This document shows, piece by piece, positions 8,060-16,218 of a DNA stretch of 64,000 nucleotides. The translations under genes and the position numbers were made by a program. The notes beneath the pieces were generated by a model. The model saw only the letters and a program-made list of their open reading frames with translations. It made no database searches and was not told where the DNA came from. The stretch is from Myxococcales bacterium (GTDB lineage Bacteria > Myxococcota_A > Polyangia > Polyangiales > Polyangiaceae). The DNA lies in contig JADJQX010000001.1 of NCBI GenBank assembly GCA_016712525.1, forward strand, positions 1,178,001 through 1,242,000, in the 5' to 3' direction. Positions within the stretch are counted from its first letter, which is position 1. The number at the start of each line of letters is the position of its first letter.

Positions 8060-8878
8060 TCACTCGACATCGCCGGGTGGCTCTTCGTAGAGCAAACCAT
8101 TGAAGAGGCAGGCCGTCCGGAACGTCGGCGTGCACGGACCGAGGTTCTTCGCGATGCACGCCTTTCCACACGCCGAGCTCGGGTCGAAGCCCTCGGGGCA
8201 CTTGTCGACGCACGCGTAAAAGTCGCGGCAGCCCTTCTGGCAGCCCGAGGCGATCCACTTCGCTTGCGTGTCCTTCCTGCACTGCTCGTAGCGTTTGGCG
8301 CACGTCCCCGAGGCGCAGCGATCCTTGGCGAAGAGGCACTCTTGGCGGCACGTCGCGCAGCTCCGAGCGCACGTGCTCTCGCAGGCCGTGTCCCCTTTGG
8401 TGCAGGCCTTCTTGCACGTGACACACGCCGTGGTGCAGCCCTTCGCGCAGCCGTCACACGTCCTTTCGCACGCGTCGTGGCAGACGTCCTTTTGCTCGGT
8501 GAAACACGGGTCGACGACACACGACTGGCCGTAGAGGCCATACGCGCACGAGAGGGGCGAGGCCTCCCAATAGTCCTTGTCGACGCCCTTCGGGCGCACG
8601 ATTCCGGGCACCTGGGCGGCACAGCTCTTCGTGAGCTCCTCGAGGGGCTTCGGATCGGTCCACGCGAGCACGTGCTCCTCGGGGGCAGCCGCGTCCTTGG
8701 CTCCGGCGTCGACGGATGTCCGGGCTACCGTCGCGCCGGCATCCGCCGAGAGAGGAGGAGCGGCGTCGACCACGGACACCTCGGCGACCCGCGCTGGCTC
8801 CGCGACCGTCGGCGGGGCCGATCGCGTGCAGGCGACCACGAGGGCCGTGGCGGTGAACGAAGCGAGGGGGGCGCGCAT
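8060..8878 (-). CDS. Cys-rich secreted lipoprotein upstream of the FGE-like gene
   Basis: The 272-residue protein has a short lipoprotein signal ending VVAC, a low-complexity Ala/Val/Asp linker to about residue 70, then a domain with about 30 Cys. Central spacing includes CHDACERTCDGCAKGC and CKKACTKGDTACESTC, a dense CxxxCxxC pattern that could bind metal or form many disulfides. No family was recognised. It overlaps or abuts the FGE-like gene downstream, so the two are almost surely co-transcribed. A scan for the FGE target motif CxPxR finds only CTPTFR, which does not match, so the protein is not an obvious FGE substrate. Confidence 0.8.
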   Translation of the reverse strand: MRAPLASFTATALVVACTRSAPPTVAEPARVAEVSVVDAAPPLSADAGATVARTSVDAGAKDAAAPEEHVLAWTDPKPLEELTKSCAAQVPGIVRPKGVDKDYWEASPLSCAYGLYGQSCVVDPCFTEQKDVCHDACERTCDGCAKGCTTACVTCKKACTKGDTACESTCARSCATCRQECLFAKDRCASGTCAKRYEQCRKDTQAKWIASGCQKGCRDFYACVDKCPEGFDPSSACGKACIAKNLGPCTPTFRTACLFNGLLYEEPPGDVE

Positions 8879-9163
8879 GGGAGAAGCTCGACCTTAGCGT
8901 GCTTCGAGACGCACGCTGCAGACGAGTCTACGCGCCGGGCTCGCGGCCGATTCCTCGCCTTCGCGAGACGCGAGAGGGCGACGCCTCGAGAGCGCGCCCG
9001 CGCACCGACCTGGAACGGTCGAGTCGGCACGGGGCGCGCGATGTGCCGGCGTGGAAGACGGGAGCTCGACCCGCACTGAGCCATGTCGGATCCACGGAGC
9101 TGCCGAGATCGGCGCATCACCGATCCACCCGGATGCCGAAACGAACAGGGCACGATTGGCTAT

Positions 9164-9181
9164 TTGCCTACATGTGGGCAA
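9164..9181. promoter_or_regulatory. Near-perfect 18-bp palindrome upstream of the lipoprotein at 9218
   Basis: TTGCCTACATGTGGGCAA is a palindrome with one mismatched pair. It sits 37 bp before the start codon, in the position of an operator. No dedicated regulator is adjacent. Confidence 0.4.
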
Positions 9182-9189
9182 GGCCCGAG

Positions 9190-9206
9190 TTGGCACGGGT
9201 TTCGCT
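9190..9206 (+). promoter_or_regulatory. Sigma-54-like promoter candidate
   Basis: TTGGCACGGGTTTCGCT matches the -24/-12 consensus TTGGCAC-N5-TTGCW except for one base in the -12 box; the GG and GC are 12 bp apart as required. Transcription would start near 9217, almost at the ATG of the lipoprotein at 9218, so either the mRNA is leaderless or the true start codon is further in. Confidence 0.35.
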
Positions 9207-9217
9207 GAAGGCGCGGC

Positions 9218-10033
9218 ATGTTCTCGAACCTCGCACGCGGTCTCGGCCTCTTGGCGCTCTCGACGTCCCTCGTATGCATGGGCTGCGCAGCCGACACCAC
9301 GACCGAGGATCCCGACGCGATCGACGATGCTACGGAGGTCGGCGAGGACGCGCTGACGACCGCGGCCGCGCAGAAGCTCGGCGTGCCGCTCTCCATTCTG
9401 GATTCGACCTTCTACTTCAAGCCGAGCCCCCAGGACCAAAGCGGCCTCGGCGTGGTGCTCGGGGAGGGCGTGGCCTTCGCGACCGGGTCCGGGAGCCAAT
9501 CGCTCCCGCTCATGACCTCGCTCGATCGAAAGCCCTTCGTGAGGCTGCACTCGGGGCAGGTCGAGGTCCCCGGGAGCCTCGACGACTCGTTCGGAGCGTT
9601 CTTCGACTACACGAACCTTCGTGTCGACGGCGCGGGCGGCGAGCGACTCCTCGGCAAGAAGGTGCCGCCGCTGCTCGAGGTGGGCGCGATGCGCGAGGGT
9701 CTCTCGTGCCGGGTGCTCGGCGCAGCGTTCGACATGTTCGCGTCGACCCCGCCGAAGACCATGAGCCTCGCGGGCAAGGTGACCCGCATGCGGACCGAGG
9801 TTCGCGACGGCAAGGTCGTCGCCTATCAGGTCATCGTGACCACCACGAAGAGCTCGGGAGGCGACGGCTCGCTGCTCGTGTGCGGTGGCAAGCTCGCGGG
9901 GATCGCCGCCGGCGCCGGCTCGCAGGGCACGACCTACGAGTTTCGCAGCGTGGACCCCGACCTCGTGAAGGCGTTCGGCGCGGCGCGCACGGCCCAGACG
10001 CCCGAGTGCAAGCGGCGCAACCGCTGCGAGTGA
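9218..10033 (+). CDS. Secreted lipoprotein of unknown function
   Basis: The 271-residue protein begins MFSNLARGLGLLALSTSLVC with a lipobox near CMGC, followed by an acidic Thr/Asp linker typical of this genome's lipoproteins. The mature part is a mixed beta domain with two Cys in the core (LSCRVLG and LLVCGGK) and a basic Cys-containing end (ECKRRNRCE). No family was recognised. It may be driven by the sigma-54-like element just upstream, which would link it to the FHA-type activators elsewhere in the window, but that is speculative. Confidence 0.72.
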   Translation: MFSNLARGLGLLALSTSLVCMGCAADTTTEDPDAIDDATEVGEDALTTAAAQKLGVPLSILDSTFYFKPSPQDQSGLGVVLGEGVAFATGSGSQSLPLMTSLDRKPFVRLHSGQVEVPGSLDDSFGAFFDYTNLRVDGAGGERLLGKKVPPLLEVGAMREGLSCRVLGAAFDMFASTPPKTMSLAGKVTRMRTEVRDGKVVAYQVIVTTTKSSGGDGSLLVCGGKLAGIAAGAGSQGTTYEFRSVDPDLVKAFGAARTAQTPECKRRNRCE

Positions 10034-10452
10034 GCCCTCGGCCCACCCCGGTCGGCACGCGCTCGGCCACTTCGAAGGCCGTACGAGGATCGTGCACGCA
10101 AAGCAGACACGCCCTGGCGCAAGACACGGGTCGGGCAGGAGCTGAGAACGCCCACACCTCGTCGCGCTGGCCAAGCTGTGCGCCGCCGCGTGCACCGAGT
10201 GCGCCGATGTGTGCAGTGCACATGCTTCGCACCACGTCGAGTGCGCGGAGTGCGAGAAGGCGTGCCGCGCTTCGGTCTCGGCGGCGAACGCCGTGGCTAG
10301 CTGAACGGGCGATGGGGTTCGTCGTGTCGCGCGGGGCCGCGAGCGAGCGGCTCGGGGGGGCCAGATCCGGCCAGATCCGACCGACGTTCGCGCCACACCC
10401 ATGAAATGATTGAGAACAGAGTCATTTCGCAACGCATGTCAGAGTTACGAAA
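10034..10452. other. Intergenic stretch with a copper-protein remnant
   Basis: These 419 bp carry no intact gene. The middle (10146-10304) encodes the C-terminal end of a four-helix-bundle copper storage protein. The right part contains a direct duplication of GGCCAGATCC near 10361-10375. The last 50 bp are less GC-rich and may hold the 3' region of the minus-strand gene ending at 10453. Confidence 0.45.
10146..10304 (+). pseudogene. Remnant of a Csp-like four-helix-bundle copper-binding protein (DUF326 type)
   Basis: The frame following the TGA at 10143-10145 reads LAKLCAAACTECADVCSAHA, then SHHVECAECEKACRAS, to a TGA at 10302. The spacing CxxxCxxCxxxC...HH..CxxCxxxC is that of the last two helices of Csp1/DUF326 proteins, which line the bundle core with Cys thiolates to store Cu(I). 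Only about 50 residues remain of a family that is normally 110-140 long. No start codon or N-terminal helices can be found in any frame upstream, so this is a decayed gene. Confidence 0.6.
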
Positions 10453-11247
10453 CTAGAACCTGAACGTCAGCCCGGTAGGTGCCCCCGAGACGGCGGGGGT
10501 GGGCCCGAGCCGGGGCGACGTCGTGGTCGTCGTAGACCCCTTCTGGGTCTCGGGTCGACCCAAGATCGAGAGGGTGACCCCCGCCGCCAGGAACGCCACC
10601 CCGACGGCGACGCTCGTGACGGCCGCCGCCTGCGCGGGGCCCGCGGACGACTCTCCGTCGAGCGTCGCGAGCTCGTTGCCGACGAGGACCGCCCCGCCGA
10701 GAACCACGACCGGCCCACCGACGAGGAGGGCCGCGGCGCCGGCGCTCGTCAGCGAGCGGTGCTCTCTCCGCAGACCGAGCGCGTGGCGGACGACCACGAC
10801 GTCGCGTCCGACCGTCACGTCGGCCGTGCTCTCGCGCGAGGTGTCGACGCTAGACCGGAAGACGAGCCGCTGCTCGCCCAAGGGAAGCTCGGCGACGCAT
10901 GGCAGGTACGCACAGAGCGGCCGGCGCGCAAAGCACGTCGCCAGCGTGTGTTTGCCGTTCGGCCCGCCGTAGCAGACGAACGCCTCGGCGGGCTCGCCCG
11001 GGACATCGAGGATCACGAGCCCGTGCCCCACGCGCGCTCCCTCGGTGGGCATCGAGACGTCGGGGATTTCGGCCTTGGCGAACGGAGGTGGGGGCGGTCG
11101 GACGACACGCTCCCCGCACCCCACGGTGCCCACGAGCGCCGCGAGCGCCGTCACCCTCCACGCCGCGCGAGACGCGAGACGAGCGCCCTTCCGCCCTCGC
11201 CGCACACCTGCCTCGCGAACGGCAAACGTCGGCACGTGGTCGCTCAC
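10453..11247 (-). CDS. PEGA-like lipoprotein with two C-terminal membrane helices
   Basis: The protein of up to 264 residues has a signal ending LVGTVGC at about residue 44, so a later start than the first possible one is likely. A Pro-rich stretch (VRPPPPPFAKAEIP) is followed by a beta domain with four Cys (about 90-160), then two hydrophobic helices (about 170-195 and 210-230) and a Ser/Thr-rich tail. The order of beta domain then paired helices resembles the TPR/PEGA partners of the kinase cassettes at 19365 and 45804, but the TPR part is absent. Function unknown. Confidence 0.68.
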   Translation of the reverse strand: MSDHVPTFAVREAGVRRGRKGARLASRAAWRVTALAALVGTVGCGERVVRPPPPPFAKAEIPDVSMPTEGARVGHGLVILDVPGEPAEAFVCYGGPNGKHTLATCFARRPLCAYLPCVAELPLGEQRLVFRSSVDTSRESTADVTVGRDVVVVRHALGLRREHRSLTSAGAAALLVGGPVVVLGGAVLVGNELATLDGESSAGPAQAAAVTSVAVGVAFLAAGVTLSILGRPETQKGSTTTTTSPRLGPTPAVSGAPTGLTFRF

Positions 11248-11320
11248 CGCGCCGAAGGTACCATGGTCCGCCGCTCCTCAGGCGCCCGCGCCTCCCTGGG
11301 CCCGAGACGATCGTGCCGTG

Positions 11321-11968
11321 TCACCGCACCTCGATCGTGAGCGTGTTCGACGTGAGTATGGTCGTGCTCGACAAGGTCGTGCTCCGCCACACGATGGTGT
11401 GCTTCCCGCGCGGCAGGCGGTACACGGTGGGCTCGTAGTTGGTGTCGACCCCCGGGCTCGGGATCACGGCGCCGTCGTAGGGCTCGACGGCGGGAGGCGA
11501 AGGCCGTCCTCGTGGCTCGCCGTCGACCGACTCTCCGTAGATGGCCTTCGGGCCCATCACGTAGACCTCGCGCCCAGGCCCCGCGACCTCGTGCACGTGG
11601 AGCACGCGTATGTCCTCGTCGGGCGCGTAGGTCGTCTTGGCGCTCGTCAGCGTGAGGCGCTCGCGAGCCGGACCGACCGCGACACCCTTCGCCGACTCGG
11701 CGAGGCGCGGGTACGCGCGGAGAGCGACGAGATCGGCGAGGGGCAGCGGCACGATCTGGGCGCCGGCGCGCTCGTAGGCTTGATCGAGCTTCTCGAGGGC
11801 CGCGAGGTACTTCGGCAGCGCCGTCCCCTCGGGCGGAGACGATGAGGCTCGTGGTGCAGACGCAGCCGACGGACGCGCCGGCGACTCACCCGGCTCGGAT
11901 CTCGGCGCGGTGCAGCCGCAGACGACGACGGTGACGACGACCATGAGGGGGGCAAGAACGACGCGCAC
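11321..11968 (-). CDS. Secreted lipoprotein; intact parent of the frameshifted copy near 13.6 kb
   Basis: From a GTG at 11968 the 215-residue product begins with VRVVLAPLMVVVTVVVCGC, a lipoprotein signal. The mature domain has a conserved-looking block EKLDQAYERAGAQIVPLPLA, then a beta-rich part ending in NTLTIEVR. No family was recognised. A degenerate copy of the central block is found at 13540-13765 on the same strand, beyond the tandem-repeat gene, showing that this gene was duplicated locally. It is divergent from the repeat gene at 12093 across a 124-bp promoter region. Confidence 0.7.
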   Translation of the reverse strand: MRVVLAPLMVVVTVVVCGCTAPRSEPGESPARPSAASAPRASSSPPEGTALPKYLAALEKLDQAYERAGAQIVPLPLADLVALRAYPRLAESAKGVAVGPARERLTLTSAKTTYAPDEDIRVLHVHEVAGPGREVYVMGPKAIYGESVDGEPRGRPSPPAVEPYDGAVIPSPGVDTNYEPTVYRLPRGKHTIVWRSTTLSSTTILTSNTLTIEVR

Positions 11969-12092
11969 CCCGAAACGGTAGCGTCTCGAGCTCCCGCTCG
12001 CGAAGGCGGACGAGCCCACCCACGAAACGCCACGAATTTCATCGTGTTGAAACCATGGGGAAGGTACGCCCCGCGCGCGCGTACCACGCCTC

Positions 12093-13481
12093 ATGCGCCT
12101 CTTCGCCTACGCCAGCCTCGCTCTCCTCTTCGCGTGCACCACGGCGTCGACTTCCGCCGAAGGAGATCCCACCGATCCGACGGGTGGCACGGGTGGGCAA
12201 GGTGGAGGCTCGGGCGGCCAAGGCGGAGACGCAGCCAAGCCTCGAAAGGTGTGCACGCGCTTCGCGGCGGAGCCAAGCGCGTGGGCCGTCCCCGACGCAT
12301 CGTTCAACCGGGTCAACGCGACCTACGGGCAGTGGCTCACGATGGACCTCGATGGCGACGGCAAGGTCGATCTCGTCCGCGCCAACGACCCCGACAACGA
12401 CGGAAAACCCTACGGCGCCGCCGCCGGGAAGCCTCATTGGCAGCTCTTCCAAGGGGGCGCAGGCGGCTTCGCCGAGCCGGTGCAGTGGGCCGTCCCCGAT
12501 TCGCTCTTCAACCGCGTCAACGCCACCTACGGTCAGTGGCTCACCATGGACCTCGACGGCGACGGCAAGCTCGATCTCGTCCGCGCCAACGACCCCGACA
12601 ACGACGGAAAACCCTACGGCGCCGCCGCCGGGAAGCCTCATTGGCAATTCTTCAGAGGCGAAAAGGGCGGCTTCGCCAAGGCGCCCACCGAGTGGGCCGT
12701 CCCCGATTCGCTCTTCAACCGCGTCAACGCCACCTACGGTCAGTGGCTCACCATGGACCTCGACGGCGACGGCAAGCTCGATCTCGTCCGCGCCAACGAC
12801 CCCGACAACGACGGAAAACCCTACGGCGCCGCCGCCGGGAAGCCTCACTGGCAATTCTTCAAAGGCGAAAAAAGCGGCTTCGCCAAGGCACCCACCGAGT
12901 GGGCCGTCCCCGATTCGCTCTTCAACCGCGTCAACGCCACCTACGGTCAGTGGCTCACCATGGACCTCGACGGCGACGGCAAGCTCGATCTCGTCCGCGC
13001 CAACGACCCCGACAACGACGGAAAACCCTACGGCGCCGCCGCCGGGAAGCCTCACTGGCAATTCTTCAAAGGCGAAAATGGCGGCTTCGCCAAGACACCC
13101 GCCGAGTGGGCCGTCCCCGATTCGCTCTTCAACCGCGTCAACGCCACCTACGGTCAGTGGCTCACCATGGACCTCGACAACGACGGGAAGGTCGACCTGG
13201 TGCGCGCCAACGATCCGGACAACGACGGGAACGCCTACGGCGCGAAGAGTGGAAAGCCCCACTGGCAAGTATTCAAAGGAGGGGACACGGGCTTCGCCAA
13301 AGCTCCGGCGGAGTGGCCCGTCCCCGAGGCCTCGTTCAATCGCGTGAACGCGACCTACGGGCAATGGCTCACCATGGACCTCGACGGCGACGGGTGTGTC
13401 GACCTCGTGCGCGCGAACGACCCGAAGAACGACGGCAAGGCCTTCTCGGGGCCCTCGTGGCAGCGCTTCGGCGCGGAGTGA
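12093..13481 (+). CDS. Lipoprotein with six 69-residue calcium-site-like repeats
   Basis: The 462-residue protein has a lipoprotein signal (MRLFAYASLALLFAC), a Gly-rich linker and then six copies of a 69-residue unit (the first spacing is 68; the last copy is shortened). Each unit runs WAVPDSLFNRVNATYGQWLT, then MDLDGDGKLDLVRANDPDND, then a GKPHWQFF strand. The DLDGDGKxDL part is the calcium-binding loop seen in FG-GAP/VCBS and dockerin-like repeats, so a surface beta-propeller or stacked Ca-binding adhesin or lectin is a fair guess. Copies two to five are nearly identical at DNA level, which means recent expansion or ongoing homogenisation. Confidence 0.85.
   Translation: MRLFAYASLALLFACTTASTSAEGDPTDPTGGTGGQGGGSGGQGGDAAKPRKVCTRFAAEPSAWAVPDASFNRVNATYGQWLTMDLDGDGKVDLVRANDPDNDGKPYGAAAGKPHWQLFQGGAGGFAEPVQWAVPDSLFNRVNATYGQWLTMDLDGDGKLDLVRANDPDNDGKPYGAAAGKPHWQFFRGEKGGFAKAPTEWAVPDSLFNRVNATYGQWLTMDLDGDGKLDLVRANDPDNDGKPYGAAAGKPHWQFFKGEKSGFAKAPTEWAVPDSLFNRVNATYGQWLTMDLDGDGKLDLVRANDPDNDGKPYGAAAGKPHWQFFKGENGGFAKTPAEWAVPDSLFNRVNATYGQWLTMDLDNDGKVDLVRANDPDNDGNAYGAKSGKPHWQVFKGGDTGFAKAPAEWPVPEASFNRVNATYGQWLTMDLDGDGCVDLVRANDPKNDGKAFSGPSWQRFGAE
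12282..13481 (+). repeat. Coding tandem repeat, 207-bp period, six copies
   Basis: The TGG that opens each unit falls at 12282, 12486, 12693, 12900, 13107 and 13314: one 204-bp step and then four exact 207-bp steps. Copies 2-5 share long identical blocks, while copies 1 and 6 differ at many third positions. Such an array can gain or lose units by recombination. Confidence 0.93.
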
Positions 13482-13852
13482 CCAAAGGCGCTCGCGCTCG
13501 GTTCGCGGCGTTGGGCCCGCAACGAGGCCTCCATGTGGGCCCCAGAATCCGTATGTCCTCGTCGGGGCGTAGGTCGTCTTGGCGCTCGTGATCGTGAGAC
13601 GCTCGCGGGCCGGGCCAACCGCGGCCCGCTCCGCCGACTCGGCGAGGCGCGGATGGCGCGAAGCGCCGCGACGTCCGCGAGAGGCAGCGGCACGATCTCG
13701 GGACCCGAGCGTTCGAAGGCTTGATCGAGCTTCTCGAGCCTCGTGTAGCGGCTCCCCTGCCCCTCGAACAGGCGGGCAAGGAGCGCCGAGAAACGACGGG
13801 GGCGTGGGCGAGCGAGAGCGCGGCGGGGCGGGGCGACGCGAGCGACGGAGGG
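13482..13852. other. Intergenic stretch holding a decayed duplicate
   Basis: These 371 bp separate the repeat gene from the LysR gene. The central part is the frameshifted copy of the gene at 11321-11968. Nothing else was recognised; the long minus-strand reading frames through here are codon shadows. Confidence 0.5.
13540..13765 (-). pseudogene. Frameshifted, truncated copy of the lipoprotein at 11321-11968
   Basis: Reading on the minus strand, one frame gives YTRLEKLDQAFERSGPEIVP followed by LPLADVAALRA. A second frame continues HPRLAESAERAAVGPARERL and TITSAKTTYAP, and a third gives DEDIRILG. The intact gene has these blocks in one frame, so at least two frameshifts have occurred. Both the signal peptide and the C-terminal half are missing. 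DNA identity is still high, so the duplication is fairly recent, and the tandem-repeat gene lies between parent and copy. Confidence 0.78.
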
Positions 13853-14776
13853 CTACCGAGGCCGCGAACGCGCGGCGCTCTGCCCAAGAGCAGACTCCGA
13901 CCACGCCGCCTCGACCCACCGCACGACGGCCCGCACCTTCGGGAGGGAGCGCCTCGTTCGATGCACGACGAGGAAGAAGTCGCGCGAAGGGAAGATCCCC
14001 TCGAACGCGCAGCCGAACCGGGCGGGCTCGACCTCGACGACGTCGCGGAGCCTCTTCGCGAACGCACGAGGGAGGACCGCCGCACCGAGCCCCTGCTCGA
14101 CGATCGTGCCGAGAGCCTCGAGGTCCTCCACGAGGACACGCGCGGGACGGCCGGGGAAGAGACGCTCTGCATAGCTCTGCTCCGCCACGTGGGCGAGCGA
14201 GCCGGCGAGCCCCACCCACGGCGCGAAGACGCCCTCGGGCACCCCCGGCCCGGCGAAGAGCCCGTACGTCTCCGTCCCGAGGCGCTTCGCCCAGAGGTCG
14301 CCCTTCTCGGGCCGCGCGAGCCGAATGGCGAGATCGGCCTCCCCCGAGGCGAGGCTCACGCGCTCGTTCGTCGCGAGGAGCCGTAACCGCAAATTCGGAT
14401 AGGCGCGACAGAACGCCCCGAGCCGCGGCGCGAGCACCCACCGCGCGACCTCGCCCACGGTCGAGAGGGTGACCTCGCCTCGCGCCTCGGGCTCGACGTC
14501 CAGCACGTCGGCCACGCCCAGGGAGGCCGCTATCATCGGCACCACGGCCTCGAGCAGCGCGCGCCCTCGCTCGGTGAGCTCGATGGGGGACCTGCGCACC
14601 ACGAGCGGGGTCCGCGCCCGCTCCTCGAGCCGCGCGAGGTGACGGCTCACCGTCGATTGGCTCGCGCCGAGCACCTTCGCCGCGCGCGTGAGGCTGCCCG
14701 TCCGCGCGATCGCCTCGAACGTGCGGTAGTGGTCCCACTCGAGCTCCACCGAAGGTTGCCCGCCCGCTCCGCCCAT
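13853..14776 (-). CDS. LysR-family transcriptional regulator
   Basis: The 307-residue protein has the LysR N-terminal winged helix (WDHYRTFEAIARTGSLTRAA then KVLGASQSTVSRHLARLEER) and a two-lobed periplasmic-binding-like effector domain, with the standard family length. The ATG at 14776 was chosen since it leaves about ten residues before the DNA-binding helix. It is divergent from the metallo-hydrolase gene at 14884, with a palindrome between them, so it likely activates or represses that gene. The effector is unknown. Confidence 0.9.
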   Translation of the reverse strand: MGGAGGQPSVELEWDHYRTFEAIARTGSLTRAAKVLGASQSTVSRHLARLEERARTPLVVRRSPIELTERGRALLEAVVPMIAASLGVADVLDVEPEARGEVTLSTVGEVARWVLAPRLGAFCRAYPNLRLRLLATNERVSLASGEADLAIRLARPEKGDLWAKRLGTETYGLFAGPGVPEGVFAPWVGLAGSLAHVAEQSYAERLFPGRPARVLVEDLEALGTIVEQGLGAAVLPRAFAKRLRDVVEVEPARFGCAFEGIFPSRDFFLVVHRTRRSLPKVRAVVRWVEAAWSESALGQSAARSRPR

Positions 14777-14810
14777 ACGCGAGAGCCTACGCGACGAGGG
14801 TCCGGGGTGC

Positions 14811-14826
14811 CATCCAAATTCGGATG
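14811..14826. promoter_or_regulatory. LysR-type palindrome in the divergent promoter
   Basis: CATCC-AAATTC-GGATG is an interrupted palindrome, and a further CATCC half-site follows at 14832-14836. It lies 35 bp upstream of the LysR start and about 58 bp upstream of the metallo-hydrolase start, the usual place of a LysR recognition site. The AT-rich centre stands out in this GC-rich DNA. Confidence 0.5.
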
Positions 14827-14883
14827 ACAGGCATCCAGATCGCGCCATTGTCGCGGGCCTCGGCGCGCCGCACGGTCTCGGGC

Positions 14884-15726
14884 ATGAAGCTCCTCCACCT
14901 CCGAAACGCGACCTGCCTCCTCACCTACGCCGGCGAGCGCTTCCTCGTCGATCCCATGCTCTCGGACGTCGGCGCGATGCCCGGGTTCAAGCTCTTCGGC
15001 GGTGGGCGGCGACGAAACCCGCTCGTCCCCCTCCCGAACGTCGCGGCGAAGGCCATCGCCTCGGCGACGGCCATTCTTGTGACCCACGAGCACCCGGACC
15101 ACTTCGACTCGGCCGGTCGAAGGCTCGCGAAGGAGCGGGGCCTCCCCGTCCACGCGACCGCGATGGACGTCCCGCATCTCCGCAAAAAGGGCATCGACGC
15201 GCGTGTGGTCGAGGAGGGGTCGCTCGGGTTCCCGTCCGAGGTCGTCCCTGCCAAACACGGCCGAGGGCTCGTCGGTTTCGCGCTCGGGCCCGTGTCGGGC
15301 TACTACCTCGCGGCCCCCGGCGAGCCGAGCGTCTACCTGGTGGGAGACGCCATCCTCGTCGACACCGTGCGCGAGGCCATCGCACGCCTCGCCCCGGACG
15401 TGATCGTCGCCCCCGCGGGCTCGGCCAATTTTGGCATCGGGGGGGACATCCTGTTCTCGCCGAGGGAGCTCGTGGACCTCGTCACGATGGCGCCCGGCAA
15501 GGTCGTGCTGAACCACCTCGAGGCCCTCGATCACTGCCCGACCACACGGGCCGAGGTCCGCGCGCGCATGCTGGACGCGGGCCTCGCGGACAAGGTGCTC
15601 GTGCCCGAGGACGGCGAGGAGATCGAGCTCACCGGCGCGGGCCCACGAAGCCAACCGGCTCGCACCGGCGGGGCACGCCGTCCGGGCATCCAGAAGTGGA
15701 TGACCGCACCGTTCTCCGGGGCCTGA
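14884..15726 (+). CDS. Metallo-beta-lactamase-fold hydrolase (UlaG-like)
   Basis: The 280-residue protein has the metal-binding motif VTHEHPDHFDS at about residues 63-73 (HxHxDH), a second His later (PAKHGRG), an Asp in LVGDAI and a final His in LNHLEALDHC, which together form the binuclear metal site of the superfamily. The first strands (LRNATCLLTYAGERFLVDPM) match the UlaG-like branch, often lactonases or phosphodiesterases. ATG 14884 begins the conserved first strand, so the longer extension is not used. The divergent LysR gene probably regulates it. Substrate unknown. Confidence 0.85.
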   Translation: MKLLHLRNATCLLTYAGERFLVDPMLSDVGAMPGFKLFGGGRRRNPLVPLPNVAAKAIASATAILVTHEHPDHFDSAGRRLAKERGLPVHATAMDVPHLRKKGIDARVVEEGSLGFPSEVVPAKHGRGLVGFALGPVSGYYLAAPGEPSVYLVGDAILVDTVREAIARLAPDVIVAPAGSANFGIGGDILFSPRELVDLVTMAPGKVVLNHLEALDHCPTTRAEVRARMLDAGLADKVLVPEDGEEIELTGAGPRSQPARTGGARRPGIQKWMTAPFSGA

Positions 15727-15756
15727 TCCCACCGGGGCTCCTGCTACCTTCGGGGG

Positions 15757-16218
15757 ATGTACCGGAGCCCTCCTTCGCCCGAAGCCCCGCTCGTCGTCGT
15801 CGCCGCGCAAGAGCGGGTCCTCGCGTACCGCAGAGCCGACGGCGCCGTGGCCTGGCTCCACGACTTCCGCGCGCGCAGCCACTGGGACGGCTTTCAGGAC
15901 CCGAGCACCCTCGGGCCGCTCTCGCTCGAGATGACCCCGGAGCGCGTGTTCGTCGCGACGACCACCCACGTCACCGCCATCGAGTACGCGTCCGGCCGCG
16001 TCATGGGGCAGATCACGCTCACGGATGCGCGTATCCGCCCGCAGATGGTCGTCGACGGGCAGGACCTCTTCGTCACCACGGACAAGGAGATCGTGTGCCT
16101 CGACCTCGGCGGCAACCTCCGATGGCGCGCGCCGCACGGGCTCGAGATCGGCGCGAGCACGCCGGCGATCGGCGTCCCCGGCAACGTGCGCCAGGGCGAC
16201 TTCGCCGGGTACAAGTAG
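15757..16218 (+). CDS. Short PQQ-type propeller-repeat protein
   Basis: The 153-residue protein has three to four beta-propeller-like strands with the pattern RVLAYRRADGAVAWLHDF and EIVCLDLGGNLRWRAP, typical of PQQ/WD-like repeats. There is no signal peptide, so it is probably cytoplasmic. It is too short for a closed propeller by itself and may oligomerise or be a fragment. It follows the metallo-hydrolase by 30 bp on the same strand. Confidence 0.65.
   Translation: MYRSPPSPEAPLVVVAAQERVLAYRRADGAVAWLHDFRARSHWDGFQDPSTLGPLSLEMTPERVFVATTTHVTAIEYASGRVMGQITLTDARIRPQMVVDGQDLFVTTDKEIVCLDLGGNLRWRAPHGLEIGASTPAIGVPGNVRQGDFAGYK

Larger units (their letters stand above)
8879..9217. other. Intergenic stretch with a palindrome and a sigma-54-like promoter
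   Basis: There is no gene with believable codon structure in these 339 bp. The left part is unremarkable high-GC DNA that holds the promoter of the Cys-rich lipoprotein on the minus strand. The right end has an 18-bp near-palindrome (9164-9181) followed by a sigma-54-like element (9190-9206) just before the lipoprotein gene at 9218. Confidence 0.5.

Noticed and set aside
12039..14738. An 899-codon open frame on the minus strand with repeated VEVHGEPLTVGGVDAVEERI units
   Set aside because: The repeats are the antisense image of the 69-residue repeat gene at 12093. The frame also crosses the pseudogene and LysR regions in the wrong frame.
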